Source of the DNA: an uncultured Bacilli bacterium | GTDB taxonomy: Bacteria > Bacillota_I > Bacilli_A > RF39 > UBA660 | Reading direction: 5' to 3' | DNA length: 61,241 nt | Assembly: GCA_944332715.1 (NCBI GenBank) | Contig: CALVKN010000003.1 | Span: forward strand, 1-61,241 | Shown: positions 37,372 to 45,983 of the stretch, in pieces | Numbering within the stretch: the first letter of the stretch is position 1 | Layout: each line of letters opens with the position of its first letter | Made by a program: the position numbers and the translations under genes | The notes under the pieces: generated by a model | Database searches by the model: none | Told to the model about the DNA's origin: nothing | The model's input: only the letters and a program-made list of their open reading frames with translations

Positions 37372-37395
37372 GGCAACTTAATTGTTGCTTTTTTC
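37370..37395 (+). terminator. Terminator of the acyltransferase gene
   Basis: AAGGCAAC pairs with GTTGCTTT across TTAATT, followed by Ts. Confidence 0.75.
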
Positions 37396-37417
37396 TTGGA
37401 AATTTATGTAATTTTTA

Positions 37418-37446
37418 TTGAACTTAGAACATATATTTGTTATAAT
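37418..37446 (+). promoter_or_regulatory. Promoter of rpsF-ssb-rpsR
   Basis: TTGAAC, 17 bases, TATAAT. Transcription should start near 37453. Confidence 0.75.
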
Positions 37447-37452
37447 ACTTGC

Positions 37453-37500
37453 GAGTAAAGAAATTACTCCTTGCTTCTTCGGAAGCCGAGATAGACCATA
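37453..37500 (+). promoter_or_regulatory. rpsF leader, probable S6:S18-binding RNA
   Basis: Two hairpins, GAGTAA/TTACTC and GCTTC-TTCG-GAAGC, with CCG directly after the second. The known S6:S18 leader motif presents an unpaired CCG to S18. The match is by eye and the folding has not been computed. Confidence 0.45.
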
Positions 37501-37510
37501 AGGAGGTGAA

Positions 37511-37804
37511 ATGATGACTAAATATGAAATTATGTTTATAATTAAGTCTACTATGGAAGAAGATGCTATAAAAAAGACTAGTGAAGATATTCAAAAACTT
37601 ATAAACATTAAACCATCAAAAGTTATCGAATTCAAAGAAATGGGTAGAAAGAAACTAGCTTATCCTATTAAAAAAGAAACTAGTGGTTATTACTTTGTGA
37701 TGACTGTAGAAGCTACACATGATACTATTGCTGAATTTGATAGAAAAGTTTCTATTAATGAAAATGTATTAAGACATTTAATTATCAAGTTAGAAGGAGA
37801 ATAA
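37511..37804 (+). CDS. rpsF: Ribosomal protein S6 (bS6)
   Basis: 97 residues. MTKYEIMFIIKSTMEEDA, IEFKEMGRKKLAYPIKKE and NVLRHLIIKL are typical. Pairs with S18 on the 30S platform. Two adjacent ATGs (37511, 37514) follow AGGAGGTGAA; either could be used. Confidence 0.96.
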   Translation: MMTKYEIMFIIKSTMEEDAIKKTSEDIQKLINIKPSKVIEFKEMGRKKLAYPIKKETSGYYFVMTVEATHDTIAEFDRKVSINENVLRHLIIKLEGE

Positions 37805-37805
37805 T

Positions 37806-38285
37806 ATGAACAAAGTAATATTGATTGGAAGATTTACAAGAGATCCAGAATCAAGAATGTCACAAAGTAATATGGAAATAGCAAGATTTTCTCTTGCATG
37901 TCAAGGGGAATTTGTTAACCGTAATGGGGAAAGAGAAGTTGAATTTGTTAACTGTGTTGCTTTTAATAGACTTGCTACTACTATTAATAAGTATTGCCGT
38001 AAGGGTAGTTTAATTAGTGCTACTGGTAGAATTAGAAATAGTAGTTATGATGCCCAAGATGGAAGTAAAAGATATACAACTGATGTTGTTATTGAACAAA
38101 TGGAATTTTTAGGTTCAAGACAAGGTGGAGGAGATAGTGCTCCAGCAGTTGATAATAGTGTTTCGTATAGTCCAAGTGCATCAAGTGCTCCAAGCAATAA
38201 TATTGAAACAACAGATATTTCTGAAGATCCTTACAAAGACTTTGGTGACGAATTTACTTTAAGTAGTGATGATTTACCATTTTAA
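37806..38285 (+). CDS. ssb: Single-stranded DNA-binding protein
   Basis: 159 residues. OB fold with NKVILIGRFTRDPESR, VEFVNCVAFNRLATTI and KGSLISATGRI; a Ser/Pro-rich linker; and the acidic end DDLPF that recruits repair partners. Between rpsF and rpsR as usual. Confidence 0.96.
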   Translation: MNKVILIGRFTRDPESRMSQSNMEIARFSLACQGEFVNRNGEREVEFVNCVAFNRLATTINKYCRKGSLISATGRIRNSSYDAQDGSKRYTTDVVIEQMEFLGSRQGGGDSAPAVDNSVSYSPSASSAPSNNIETTDISEDPYKDFGDEFTLSSDDLPF

Positions 38286-38301
38286 AAAGGAGGATTAAAT
38301 T

Positions 38302-38517
38302 ATGGCAGAATATTATCGTAAAAAGAAAAAAATATGTCAAATGTGTGCTGGTAAAAGCGTTGATTATAAAGATGTTATGATTATTAATAAATATATTAAT
38401 GATAAGGGTAAGATTTTACCTAGAAGAATGACTGGTGCTTGTGCTAAACACCAAAGACATATTGCTCAACAAGTTAAATATGCAAGATTTATGGCTTTAA
38501 TACCATATGTAAAATAA
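38302..38517 (+). CDS. rpsR: Ribosomal protein S18 (bS18)
   Basis: 71 residues. YRKKKKICQMCAGKSVDYKD retains the CXXC; GKILPRRMTGACAKHQRHI follows. Last gene of this operon. Confidence 0.96.
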   Translation: MAEYYRKKKKICQMCAGKSVDYKDVMIINKYINDKGKILPRRMTGACAKHQRHIAQQVKYARFMALIPYVK

Positions 38518-38545
38518 TATAGATGTAATAGTCTATATTTTTTTG
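38516..38545 (+). terminator. Terminator of rpsF-ssb-rpsR
   Basis: AATATAGA pairs with TCTATATT across eight bases, then Ts. Confidence 0.75.
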
Positions 38546-38552
38546 TAAATAA

Positions 38553-38582
38553 AATGTTGGTAACTTAAGTGTTATCAACATT
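38553..38582 (-). terminator. Hairpin at the end of the XRE gene (cassette left edge)
   Basis: AATGTTG-G-TAAC/GTTA-T-CAACATT. It overlaps the XRE stop. A similar sequence (24 of 29 positions) closes the cassette at 39529-39557. Confidence 0.6.
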
Positions 38583-38826
38583 ATTTTATTATAGAATTAG
38601 GATAAGGTTTTCTTTCATCTGTTAGTCCAATTAAATAATCTACAGATGTATTATAGTATTTGGCAAGTATGGCAAGTTTATCAATTGGTATAAGTCTTAT
38701 GCCATTTTCATATAGACTGTATTGCTTTTGAGAAGTTTTTAGTATTTTGGCAACATCTTTTTGTAATAAATCTCTATCTTCTCTTATTTCTTTTAGTCTG
38801 CTTATATTAATACTCATCTTTTTCAC
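38581..38826 (-). CDS. XRE-family transcriptional regulator, cassette 1
   Basis: 81 residues. Helix-turn-helix: RLKEIREDRDLLQKDVAKIL, then SQKQYSLYENGIRLIPIDKL. The tail YYNTSVDYLIGLTDERKPYP is nearly the same as in the XRE gene at 60479. It is divergent from the secreted-protein gene at 38897 and probably controls both, given two repeated operator-like sites between them. Confidence 0.9.
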   Translation of the reverse strand: MKKMSINISRLKEIREDRDLLQKDVAKILKTSQKQYSLYENGIRLIPIDKLAILAKYYNTSVDYLIGLTDERKPYPNSIIK

Positions 38827-38844
38827 CTATTTATAGTTTCTCAT

Positions 38845-38885
38845 ATATTCAAATGAATATATTGACAATATATGCAAATGAATAT
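38845..38885. promoter_or_regulatory. Operator pair and overlapping divergent promoters
   Basis: ATATTCAAATGAATAT (38845-38860, near palindrome) and ATATGCAAATGAATAT (38870-38885) lie 25 bases apart. TTGACA (38862-38867) sits between; its minus strand reads TTGTCA, a -35 for the XRE gene, with 17 bases to TATGAG. The sites would overlap both promoters, so the XRE protein probably represses both genes. Confidence 0.6.
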
Positions 38886-38896
38886 ATGGAGGCTGT

Positions 38897-39488
38897 ATGA
38901 AAAAAGTAGTGTTGATAAGTAGTGCGTTACTAACATTTGTTATAGGAATATATTTTTATTATTATTCAGATAGTCAAAAATATGTATTAGAAAGTGAAAG
39001 CGGTAGTAATCAAAAGATAGTAAGTTCTAATTCACTTACTATGATGTATGAAATAGAATATCAAAGTGGAGAATATCAAGTATCTAGTGATAGTGTGTGG
39101 CCGGAGTCTGGATATATTTTTAATGAGAACTTATCAAAATGTGAAAATGGTGGAAGACTTACTTGGGATGATGTAAATAAAAAGGTATTATTGCAAACAA
39201 ATACTAGTGATAAGTGTTTTGTCTATTTTGATTATTCTTTATTAATATCATTTAGCATAGAATCGAGTCCAGGTAATACAATTGATTACTATAATGCAGA
39301 AAGGGGAATGACATGGAATGAATGGATTAATAGCGAATGTTAGTGGGTACGTTATATATAATGGAAATTATGTTTCTAGAAAGGCTAGTTGCTTATCTAT
39401 AGGAAATGTGGGTTATGTAAGTGTATCAGATTTAATCATAGCGAATCAAAACTATTTTATAAATACTGATGCTATTTGTCCTATGTAA
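38897..39488 (+). pseudogene. Secreted surface protein, short form, frameshifted near the end
   Basis: Membrane anchor VVLISSALLTFVIGIYFYYY, then the module LTMMYEIEYQSGEYQVSSDS, GYIFNENLSKCENGGRLTW and TSDKCFVYFD, as in the gene at 60850. A module ending GMTWNEWINSEC follows and stops at 39343. Skipping one T at 39340-39341 continues in frame as SGYVIYNGNYVSRKASC to a stop at 39488, matching the position of the GMTW module seen at 29878-30083. The large Tyr-rich domain is absent. SD GGAGG. Confidence 0.65.
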
Positions 39489-39529
39489 ATTTTATTAGAA
39501 TGTTTTAATAAAGAATAAAATATATTCAT

Positions 39530-39560
39530 GTTGATAACTTAAAAGTTGTCAACTTTTTTT
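39530..39560 (+). terminator. Terminator at the right edge of cassette 1
   Basis: GTTGATAACTT pairs with AAGTTGTCAAC with a very short loop, followed by seven Ts. Confidence 0.8.
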
Positions 39561-39684
39561 AATTTTTGATAATTTTTTTGTGAAAATTTGATTAAAAAAA
39601 AGGAAATCGGGTTTTTGAGGACAATAATATAGTGAAGAGATAATTAGTTTAATTATTTTTAATTTTTAAAAGGAGGAATATTTA

Positions 39685-40533
39685 ATGAATGAAGGAAAAT
39701 TAAAAACAATTACAAATTTATTCGAGGGCCATGAGGTAAGAAGTATTTGGAATAATGAAGAGGAAGAATATTATTTTAGTGTTGTTGATGTAATAGCAAT
39801 ACTAACAGATAATGAATATTCAAAGTCTAGAAATTATTGGAAGTGGCTAAAGGGAAAGTTAATTGATGAGGGAAGTGAACTGGTTAGTAATACTAACCAG
39901 TTGAAAATGAAAGCTAAAGATGGAAAGTTGAGAGATACTGATGTTTTAGATACAAAAGGTATTTTAAGGCTTATTGAATCAATTCCTAGCCCAAAGGCTG
40001 AACCGTTTAAGTTGTGGCTTGCTAATTTAGGTAGTGAGAGAATAGATGAAGTATTTGATCCGGAGATTGCTATTAACAGAGCAGTTCGATATTACCGTGC
40101 TAAGGGTTATGATGATGATTGGATTAAAGTAAGATTATCTGCAATAGTTGATAGGTTTAAATTAACGGATATATGGAAAAAAGGTGGAATTAGTGAACCA
40201 CTAGAATATGCAATGCTTACTAATGAAATTTATAAGACGTGGTCAGGAATGACTGCAAGAGAATATAAAGATTTTAAAGGCTTAAGAAAAGAGTCATTGA
40301 GAGATAATATGACAGACATTGAAGTAGCTTTAACTAATGTGGGTGAGATAACTACTAGAAATATTGCTAAGAAGGAAAATCCTAAAGGATTAAAAGAAAA
40401 TTTAAGTGTTGCTAAACGTGGGGGAAGCGTTGCTAAAGAAACAAGATATGCATATGAAAAAGAGGTTAATGAAAGTGCTATATCTAAGGAAAATGCTTTG
40501 CCATATAAATATGTTGATAAAAAAATTAATTAA
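39685..40533 (+). CDS. BRO-N domain protein (phage antirepressor-like), copy 1
   Basis: 282 residues. N-terminal BRO domain: FEGHEVRSIWNNEEEEYYFSVVDVIAIL, then LKMKAKDGKLRDTDVLDTKG and FKLWLANLGSERIDE. The C-terminal part has GISEPLEYAMLTNEIYKTW and FKGLRKESLRDNMTDIEVAL. Found widely in gut bacteria and phages; a role in DNA binding is assumed. SD AGGAGG. It is intact, and a second copy follows after 28 bases. Confidence 0.85.
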   Translation: MNEGKLKTITNLFEGHEVRSIWNNEEEEYYFSVVDVIAILTDNEYSKSRNYWKWLKGKLIDEGSELVSNTNQLKMKAKDGKLRDTDVLDTKGILRLIESIPSPKAEPFKLWLANLGSERIDEVFDPEIAINRAVRYYRAKGYDDDWIKVRLSAIVDRFKLTDIWKKGGISEPLEYAMLTNEIYKTWSGMTAREYKDFKGLRKESLRDNMTDIEVALTNVGEITTRNIAKKENPKGLKENLSVAKRGGSVAKETRYAYEKEVNESAISKENALPYKYVDKKIN

Positions 40534-40561
40534 ATAGTTGTTTTTGAAGGAGGAATATTTA

Positions 40562-41415
40562 ATGAAAGAAGAAAAATTAAAAACAATAACAAATTTATTT
40601 GAAGGTAGTGAAATTAGAAGTATTTGGGATAGTGAAAGTGAAGAATATTATTTTAGTGTAGTTGATGTAATTGGGGCGTTAACGGATAGTTCTAATCCAA
40701 GAAATTATTGGAATATGTTAAAGAAAAGATTAATTGAAGAAGAAAAAAGTCAACTGTACACAAGTTGTGTACGGTTGAAAATGAAGGCTCAAGATGGTAA
40801 ATTGCGAGAAACAGATACTTTAGATACTAAAGGTATTTTAAGACTTATTGAATCGGTTCCTAGCCCCAAGGCTGAACCATTTAAGTTATGGCTTGCCAAT
40901 TTAGGTAGTGAGAGAATTGATGAAGTATTTGATCCAGAGATTGCTATAAGAAGAGCGATAGAATATTATCGCAATCGTGATTATGATGATGGATGGATTG
41001 AAAGAAGAGTTAAAGCAATTATTAATAGGAATAAGCTTACTGATGTATGGAAAGAAGGAGGCATTAGTGAAGGATATGAGTATGCAGTATTAACAAATGA
41101 AATATATAAAGCTTGGTCAGGATGACTGCTAGTGAATATAAAAAATTTAAAGGATTAAGAAAAGAATCATTAAGGGATAATATGACTGATTTAGAAGTAG
41201 CACTTACTGATTTAGGAGAACTAGCCACTAGAGAACTTGCTAAAGAATATAAACCTTATGGAATGGATGCTAATAAAAAAATAGCAAATATTGGAGGGAG
41301 TATTGCTGATAATACTAGGAAAGATTTAGAAAATAAATTAGGTAAAAGTATTGTTAGTGAAAATAATTCTTTAAATTATCAATATAAAGAGGATAATTTA
41401 ATAGAAAGTAAGTAA
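40562..41415 (+). pseudogene. BRO-N domain protein, copy 2, split by a one-base deletion
   Basis: Close paralogue of copy 1 with the same leader AGGAGGAATATTTA before the ATG. The first frame ends at 41125 (..KAWSG stop), where copy 1 reads TWSGMTAREYKDF. Copy 2 reads GGATGACTG where copy 1 has GGAATGACTG, so one A is lost. The second frame resumes exactly at ATG 41122, overlapping the TGA by ATGA. It may be dead, or made as two proteins by coupled restart. Confidence 0.75.
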
Positions 41416-41498
41416 CTGTATTAATTTATACACAGTATTTTCATTTTACTAATTTAAGTAATAATGGTATAATATTAGTGCTTAAGGGAGGTAACTTT

Positions 41499-41939
41499 AT
41501 GAAAGTAATTTTGCTTAAAGATGTTAAAGGTAAAGGCAAGAAAGATGCCATACTTGATGTAAGTGATGGATATGCTAATAACTTTTTAATTAAAAATGGT
41601 TTGGCGGTTCCATATACAAAGAGAAGTAAGGAAATATTAGATCAAGAAATTGATGTAAGAGAAAAAAATGAACAAAAATTAATTGATGAACTTAATGAAA
41701 TAAAAAATAAATTAAATGATAAAGTAATTGAATTTAAAGTAAAGGTAGGAAAAGAAGATAAAGTATTTGGTACTGTTTCTAGTAAACAAATTAGTGATAA
41801 GTTAAAAGAAATGGGATATAAAATAGATAAGAAATGTATTAAAATAAATGATGCAATTAGTACACTTGGTATTACAAACGTAGAAGTAGAATTGCATAAA
41901 AAAGTTAAATTTAATTTGAAAGTTAGTTTAGTAAAATAA
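41499..41939 (+). CDS. rplI: Ribosomal protein L9 (bL9)
   Basis: 146 residues from the ATG at 41499 (SD AAGGGAGGT), starting [16 protein letters not shown]. The N-terminal domain ends [11 protein letters not shown]; the C-terminal domain has [17 protein letters not shown] at 41468-41473 is a probable -10. Upstream of dnaB as in Bacilli. Confidence 0.95.
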   Translation: MKVILLKDVKGKGKKDAILDVSDGYANNFLIKNGLAVPYTKRSKEILDQEIDVREKNEQKLIDELNEIKNKLNDKVIEFKVKVGKEDKVFGTVSSKQISDKLKEMGYKIDKKCIKINDAISTLGITNVEVELHKKVKFNLKVSLVK

Positions 41940-41952
41940 ATAAGGAGGACTT

Positions 41953-43293
41953 ATGGCAAGAAAAATGCCTCAAAATCTTGAAGCTGAGATGAGTGTATTA
42001 GGTGTTGCTTTTATCAATGAATATGATGTTGCAAAGATAGTTGAAGAAGTAACAGTTGATATGTTTTTTGATGAAAGAAACAAGTTTATTTTTAATGCCA
42101 TAAAAAATCTTCATGAAGCCAAAATACCAATTGATATAATGACTGTTAAAAATGAACTTGATAAAGACAAAAAGTTAAATACAGTTGGTTTAGATTATTT
42201 ATCAGATGTTATTGATTCGGTTGTTACTAGTGCTAATTTAGATTTTTATATAAAAATTGTTAAAGATTTTGCTGTTAGAAGAAATTTAATTGAAACAGCA
42301 ACGGAAATTATTAATGATACATATGAAGATGAAGAAGTAACTAGTTTGCTTGATAAGGCTGAAAAAAACATTTTGAATGTTGTTAGAGCAAGATCAGTTG
42401 GAGATTTTGTGCCAATTCAAGAAATTTTAAGAAGAGCCCAAGCGAAGTTAGAGGAACTGGCTAAAAATAAAAGGTCTATTACAGGGCTTGAAACAGGTTT
42501 CCCAGATTTTGATAAAATTACTACGGGATTACAAGGTAGTGAAATGATTATTTTGGCGGCTCGTCCTGGTATGGGTAAAACAGCACTAGCTCTTAATATG
42601 GCAAGTTATGCCGCAATGCATACGAAAAAGGCTGTTGCAATATTTAACTTAGAAATGTCTGCAGATATGCTTATTAACCGTATGATTGCATCGATTGGGC
42701 AAATAGATTCATATAAATTGCAAACTGGTAATATGCAAGAAAAAGACTGGAAGAGATATAATGAAGCTATGAGTCAACTTGCCGATACAAATATTTATAT
42801 TGAAGATAATGCGGGTGTTACAGTTCAAGAAATTAGAGCTAAATGTCGTAGACTTGCTAATAGTGAGACGGGATTAGGTTTAGTAGTAATCGATTACCTA
42901 CAACTTATAAGTAGTGGTAATAGAAGAGTTGAATCAAGACAAGTGGAAGTTTCTGAGATTTCTCGTTCCCTTAAAACGATGGCGTTGGAATTAAATGTTC
43001 CAGTAATTGCGTTATCGCAACTTTCTCGTAGTGCTGAAAAAAGAGAAAGCAATCAGCCAATGCTTGCGGATTTACGTGAATCTGGTTCTTTGGAACAAGA
43101 TGCCGATATGGTACTATTTATAAATAGAAAAGATTATTATGATAAAGCAAAGGATTTTAATCAAAAGATTGTGCCAGCAGAATTAATTATTGCTAAGCAC
43201 AGAAAGGGTGGTTTAGGTACAGTTAATCTTTTATTTGAACTTAATATGCTTAGTTTTAAGAGTCAATTAAAAGTAAATGGAGATGAGCAATGA
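41953..43293 (+). CDS. dnaB: Replicative DNA helicase DnaB
   Basis: 446 residues. N-terminal domain starts PQNLEAEMSVLGVAF; the RecA-like core has Walker A ARPGMGKTAL, Walker B LVVIDYLQLI, ALSQLSRSAEKR and LRESGSLEQDADMV. It unwinds the fork as a hexamer. No intein. Confidence 0.97.
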   Translation: MARKMPQNLEAEMSVLGVAFINEYDVAKIVEEVTVDMFFDERNKFIFNAIKNLHEAKIPIDIMTVKNELDKDKKLNTVGLDYLSDVIDSVVTSANLDFYIKIVKDFAVRRNLIETATEIINDTYEDEEVTSLLDKAEKNILNVVRARSVGDFVPIQEILRRAQAKLEELAKNKRSITGLETGFPDFDKITTGLQGSEMIILAARPGMGKTALALNMASYAAMHTKKAVAIFNLEMSADMLINRMIASIGQIDSYKLQTGNMQEKDWKRYNEAMSQLADTNIYIEDNAGVTVQEIRAKCRRLANSETGLGLVVIDYLQLISSGNRRVESRQVEVSEISRSLKTMALELNVPVIALSQLSRSAEKRESNQPMLADLRESGSLEQDADMVLFINRKDYYDKAKDFNQKIVPAELIIAKHRKGGLGTVNLLFELNMLSFKSQLKVNGDEQ

Positions 43294-44780
43294 AAACTAA
43301 AGATATAGTTATTACTGTGATATTATCATTGATAGTTGTTGTCCTTTATTTTGTTGAAAGGAATTTTGACACAGAAATAAATTATGCAAATAAAGCATAT
43401 CAAATTTATTTAGATGGTGAAGTTATTGGATTAATTCAAGATGAACAAGAACTTTATGATTTAATAGATAATGAACAACAAGAAATTAAAGATAAATATA
43501 GTGTTGATAGTGTATATCCTCCGAATGCTTTTAAGATAGTAGAAGTAAATACATATAATGAAAATTATCAAACTCCACAAGAAATATATAATATGATTGA
43601 ACAAAGAGATGACTTTACTGTTCAAGGATATGTTATAACAATTAAATATGATGAGAACTATTATCTTGAAGGAGAAGAAGTTCCAGAAGATTATACAATA
43701 AATGTTTTAGATAAAGAAGTATTTCAAGATGCTATAGAAAGATATATACTAGCATTTGTTACCGAAGATGAGTATCAAACTTATATTGGTGGGGATATAG
43801 AAGAACTTACTGATATTGGTGAGATAATTGATAATATGTATTTTGAAGAAACAATAACTATTAAAGAAGCATATATTAGTGCTAATGAAAAGATATATAC
43901 AGATGCTACTGAGTTATCACAATTATTACTTTTTGGACCAGATGCAGAGATGGATAGTTATGTTGTTCAAGCGGGAGATAATATTGAAAGTATTAGTAAT
44001 GAATATCGTTTGAACCCTCAAGAATTTTTGGTTGCTAACCCTAATTATCGAACAGAAAATTCAATGCTTAGAATTGGCGATACAGTAAACGTAACCCTAA
44101 TTGATCCGATAATTACATTTGTTTATAGTGTTTATAGAATTGAAGAAATTATTATTGAACTTGATACTAAGACAATTGTTGATAATACGAAGGATAGAAA
44201 TTATCGGGAAATTACAACACCTGGTGTTGATGGTATAGTACTTACTCATGAAACGTACGATGTTGTTAATGGGGAAGAAAGTCAACAAGTCAATTTCGTA
44301 TATAGTGAAACAATTAGAGAAGCTGTACAAGAAGTTGTAACAGTTGGTAGAAGTTATTCTAGTGCATATGTTTCTGGAAACTGGGCTTGGCCAACAGAAA
44401 GACCATACAGAATTACAAGTTATTATGCTTATCGTTGGGGAAAAATGCACGATGGTATTGATATTTCAGGTCCAGGTAGGGGTTCTGCAATATATGCTAT
44501 TGGTGATGGTACGGTAGTTGAAGCTGCAGTAGTTGGAACACACTCTCGTAGTGATGGTACTTATGCTGTTATCGAACATGATAATAATGTTTATAGTTTA
44601 TATGCCCATATGGATTCATTACTTGTGTCAGTAGGAGATACAGTTAACAGAGGAGATGTAATTGGTACGATGGGAGATACTGGTTTTGCAACTGGTGTTC
44701 ACCTTCATATTTCTATATCAATTGGATGGCCATATCATGGTAGTTATCGCTTTGTTAACCCACTTACATATTTGCGATGA
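43290..44780 (+). CDS. Membrane-anchored M23 peptidase with LysM and G5-like domains
   Basis: 496 residues. One N-terminal membrane segment; LysM at about 227-272 (YVVQAGDNIESISNEYRLNP); a G5-like region (REITTPGVDGI..); and a C-terminal LytM/M23 metalloprotease domain with MHDGIDISG and VHLHISIS as zinc ligands. Likely cleaves peptidoglycan crosslinks. It overlaps dnaB by four bases. Confidence 0.88.
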   Translation: MKTKDIVITVILSLIVVVLYFVERNFDTEINYANKAYQIYLDGEVIGLIQDEQELYDLIDNEQQEIKDKYSVDSVYPPNAFKIVEVNTYNENYQTPQEIYNMIEQRDDFTVQGYVITIKYDENYYLEGEEVPEDYTINVLDKEVFQDAIERYILAFVTEDEYQTYIGGDIEELTDIGEIIDNMYFEETITIKEAYISANEKIYTDATELSQLLLFGPDAEMDSYVVQAGDNIESISNEYRLNPQEFLVANPNYRTENSMLRIGDTVNVTLIDPIITFVYSVYRIEEIIIELDTKTIVDNTKDRNYREITTPGVDGIVLTHETYDVVNGEESQQVNFVYSETIREAVQEVVTVGRSYSSAYVSGNWAWPTERPYRITSYYAYRWGKMHDGIDISGPGRGSAIYAIGDGTVVEAAVVGTHSRSDGTYAVIEHDNNVYSLYAHMDSLLVSVGDTVNRGDVIGTMGDTGFATGVHLHISISIGWPYHGSYRFVNPLTYLR

Positions 44781-45541
44781 GAGTATCAGTATTATCTAGT
44801 GGTTCTAAAGGTAATGTTACCTATTTAGAAACAACTAATAAAAGATTTTTACTTGATGCAGGGCGAAACTATAAATATATAAATGATGCACTTAAAAATA
44901 TCGGGGTTGATATAAAATCAATTGATTATGTAATTATAAGTCATGATCATAGTGATCATATATCGGCCTTAAAGACATTAATTGCTAAAACTGGAGCAAC
45001 AGTTATAATAAGTGAAAAACAATTGTATGAAATTGAAGACTTAAAAGATTATCCTCACATCATGGTATGTGAGGATGAGTTAGATCTAGATGATGTTACT
45101 ATAAAATCATTTAAATCTAGTCATGATGCAGTTGATTCAAGAAATTTTGTTATTTGTGAAAATGGTAAAAAACTTGGTTATATAACTGATACTGGTTATA
45201 TTAATACAAAGAATTTTAAGTATCTTAAAAATTTAGATATATATTTATTTGAAAGTAATCATGATATTGAGTTACTACAACATGGACCATATCCAGCGTG
45301 GCTTAAAAAAAGAGTTTTAAGTGATGATGGACACTTATCAAATAAAGCAGCATCATTTTATTTAACTAAGTTAATCGGAGATAAAACGAAAGAAATAATA
45401 TTGATTCATTTAAGTGAAACAAATAATTTAGAAAGTATTGCTATGGAAACAATCAATAATACATTTATGGAATATGGGATAGATTTTCATAATATAATTT
45501 GTGCTAGACAAAATGAAGCGACGAAAGTGATTGAAGTATGA
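44777..45541 (+). CDS. walJ: Metallo-beta-lactamase-fold exonuclease WalJ/YycJ
   Basis: 254 residues. Metal motif SHDHSDHISAL, then VISEKQLYE and SHDAVDSRNF, TDTGYI and SNHDIELL. Homologues accompany the WalRK locus in Bacilli and trim DNA at mismatches. The walRK genes themselves are not here. It overlaps both neighbours by four bases. Confidence 0.85.
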   Translation: MRVSVLSSGSKGNVTYLETTNKRFLLDAGRNYKYINDALKNIGVDIKSIDYVIISHDHSDHISALKTLIAKTGATVIISEKQLYEIEDLKDYPHIMVCEDELDLDDVTIKSFKSSHDAVDSRNFVICENGKKLGYITDTGYINTKNFKYLKNLDIYLFESNHDIELLQHGPYPAWLKKRVLSDDGHLSNKAASFYLTKLIGDKTKEIILIHLSETNNLESIAMETINNTFMEYGIDFHNIICARQNEATKVIEV

Positions 45542-45975
45542 TAAAAATATTATGTGTTGGTAAAATAAAAGAAGAATATTTAAAGTTACTTATCGATGAT
45601 TATGTAAAAAGAATAAGTAAATATATGAATGTAAGTATAGTTGAATTAAAAGATAATCCAATTCATACTAAAGAAATTGCTAATTTAATAGAAAATATTA
45701 ATAGTAAAGATTATAATATTGCTCTAGATTTAAGGGGAGAAGAAGTAACTAGTGAAAAGTTTGCTAGTTTAATAGAAAAAACTTTAGTTATAAATAGTAA
45801 TATAACATTTATTATAGGTCCATCAGATGGATTAACTAAAGAGATACTTGATAAATGTAATAAAGTTATTAGTTTTTCACATCTTACTTTTCCTCATGGG
45901 TTATTTCGAGGGATTTTGCTTGAACAAATATATCGTTCTTTTAAAATCATTAATAATGAGACATATCATAAGTAG
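45538..45975 (+). CDS. rlmH: 23S rRNA pseudouridine-1915 N3-methyltransferase
   Basis: 145 residues. SPOUT fold with a C-terminal knot: FIIGPSDGLTKEIL, SFSHLTFPHGLFRGILLEQIYR, ending NETYHK. The usual length is about 155-160, with the loss in the middle. It methylates helix 69 in assembled ribosomes. Confidence 0.93.
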   Translation: MIKILCVGKIKEEYLKLLIDDYVKRISKYMNVSIVELKDNPIHTKEIANLIENINSKDYNIALDLRGEEVTSEKFASLIEKTLVINSNITFIIGPSDGLTKEILDKCNKVISFSHLTFPHGLFRGILLEQIYRSFKIINNETYHK

Positions 45976-45983
45976 GTGGTTAA

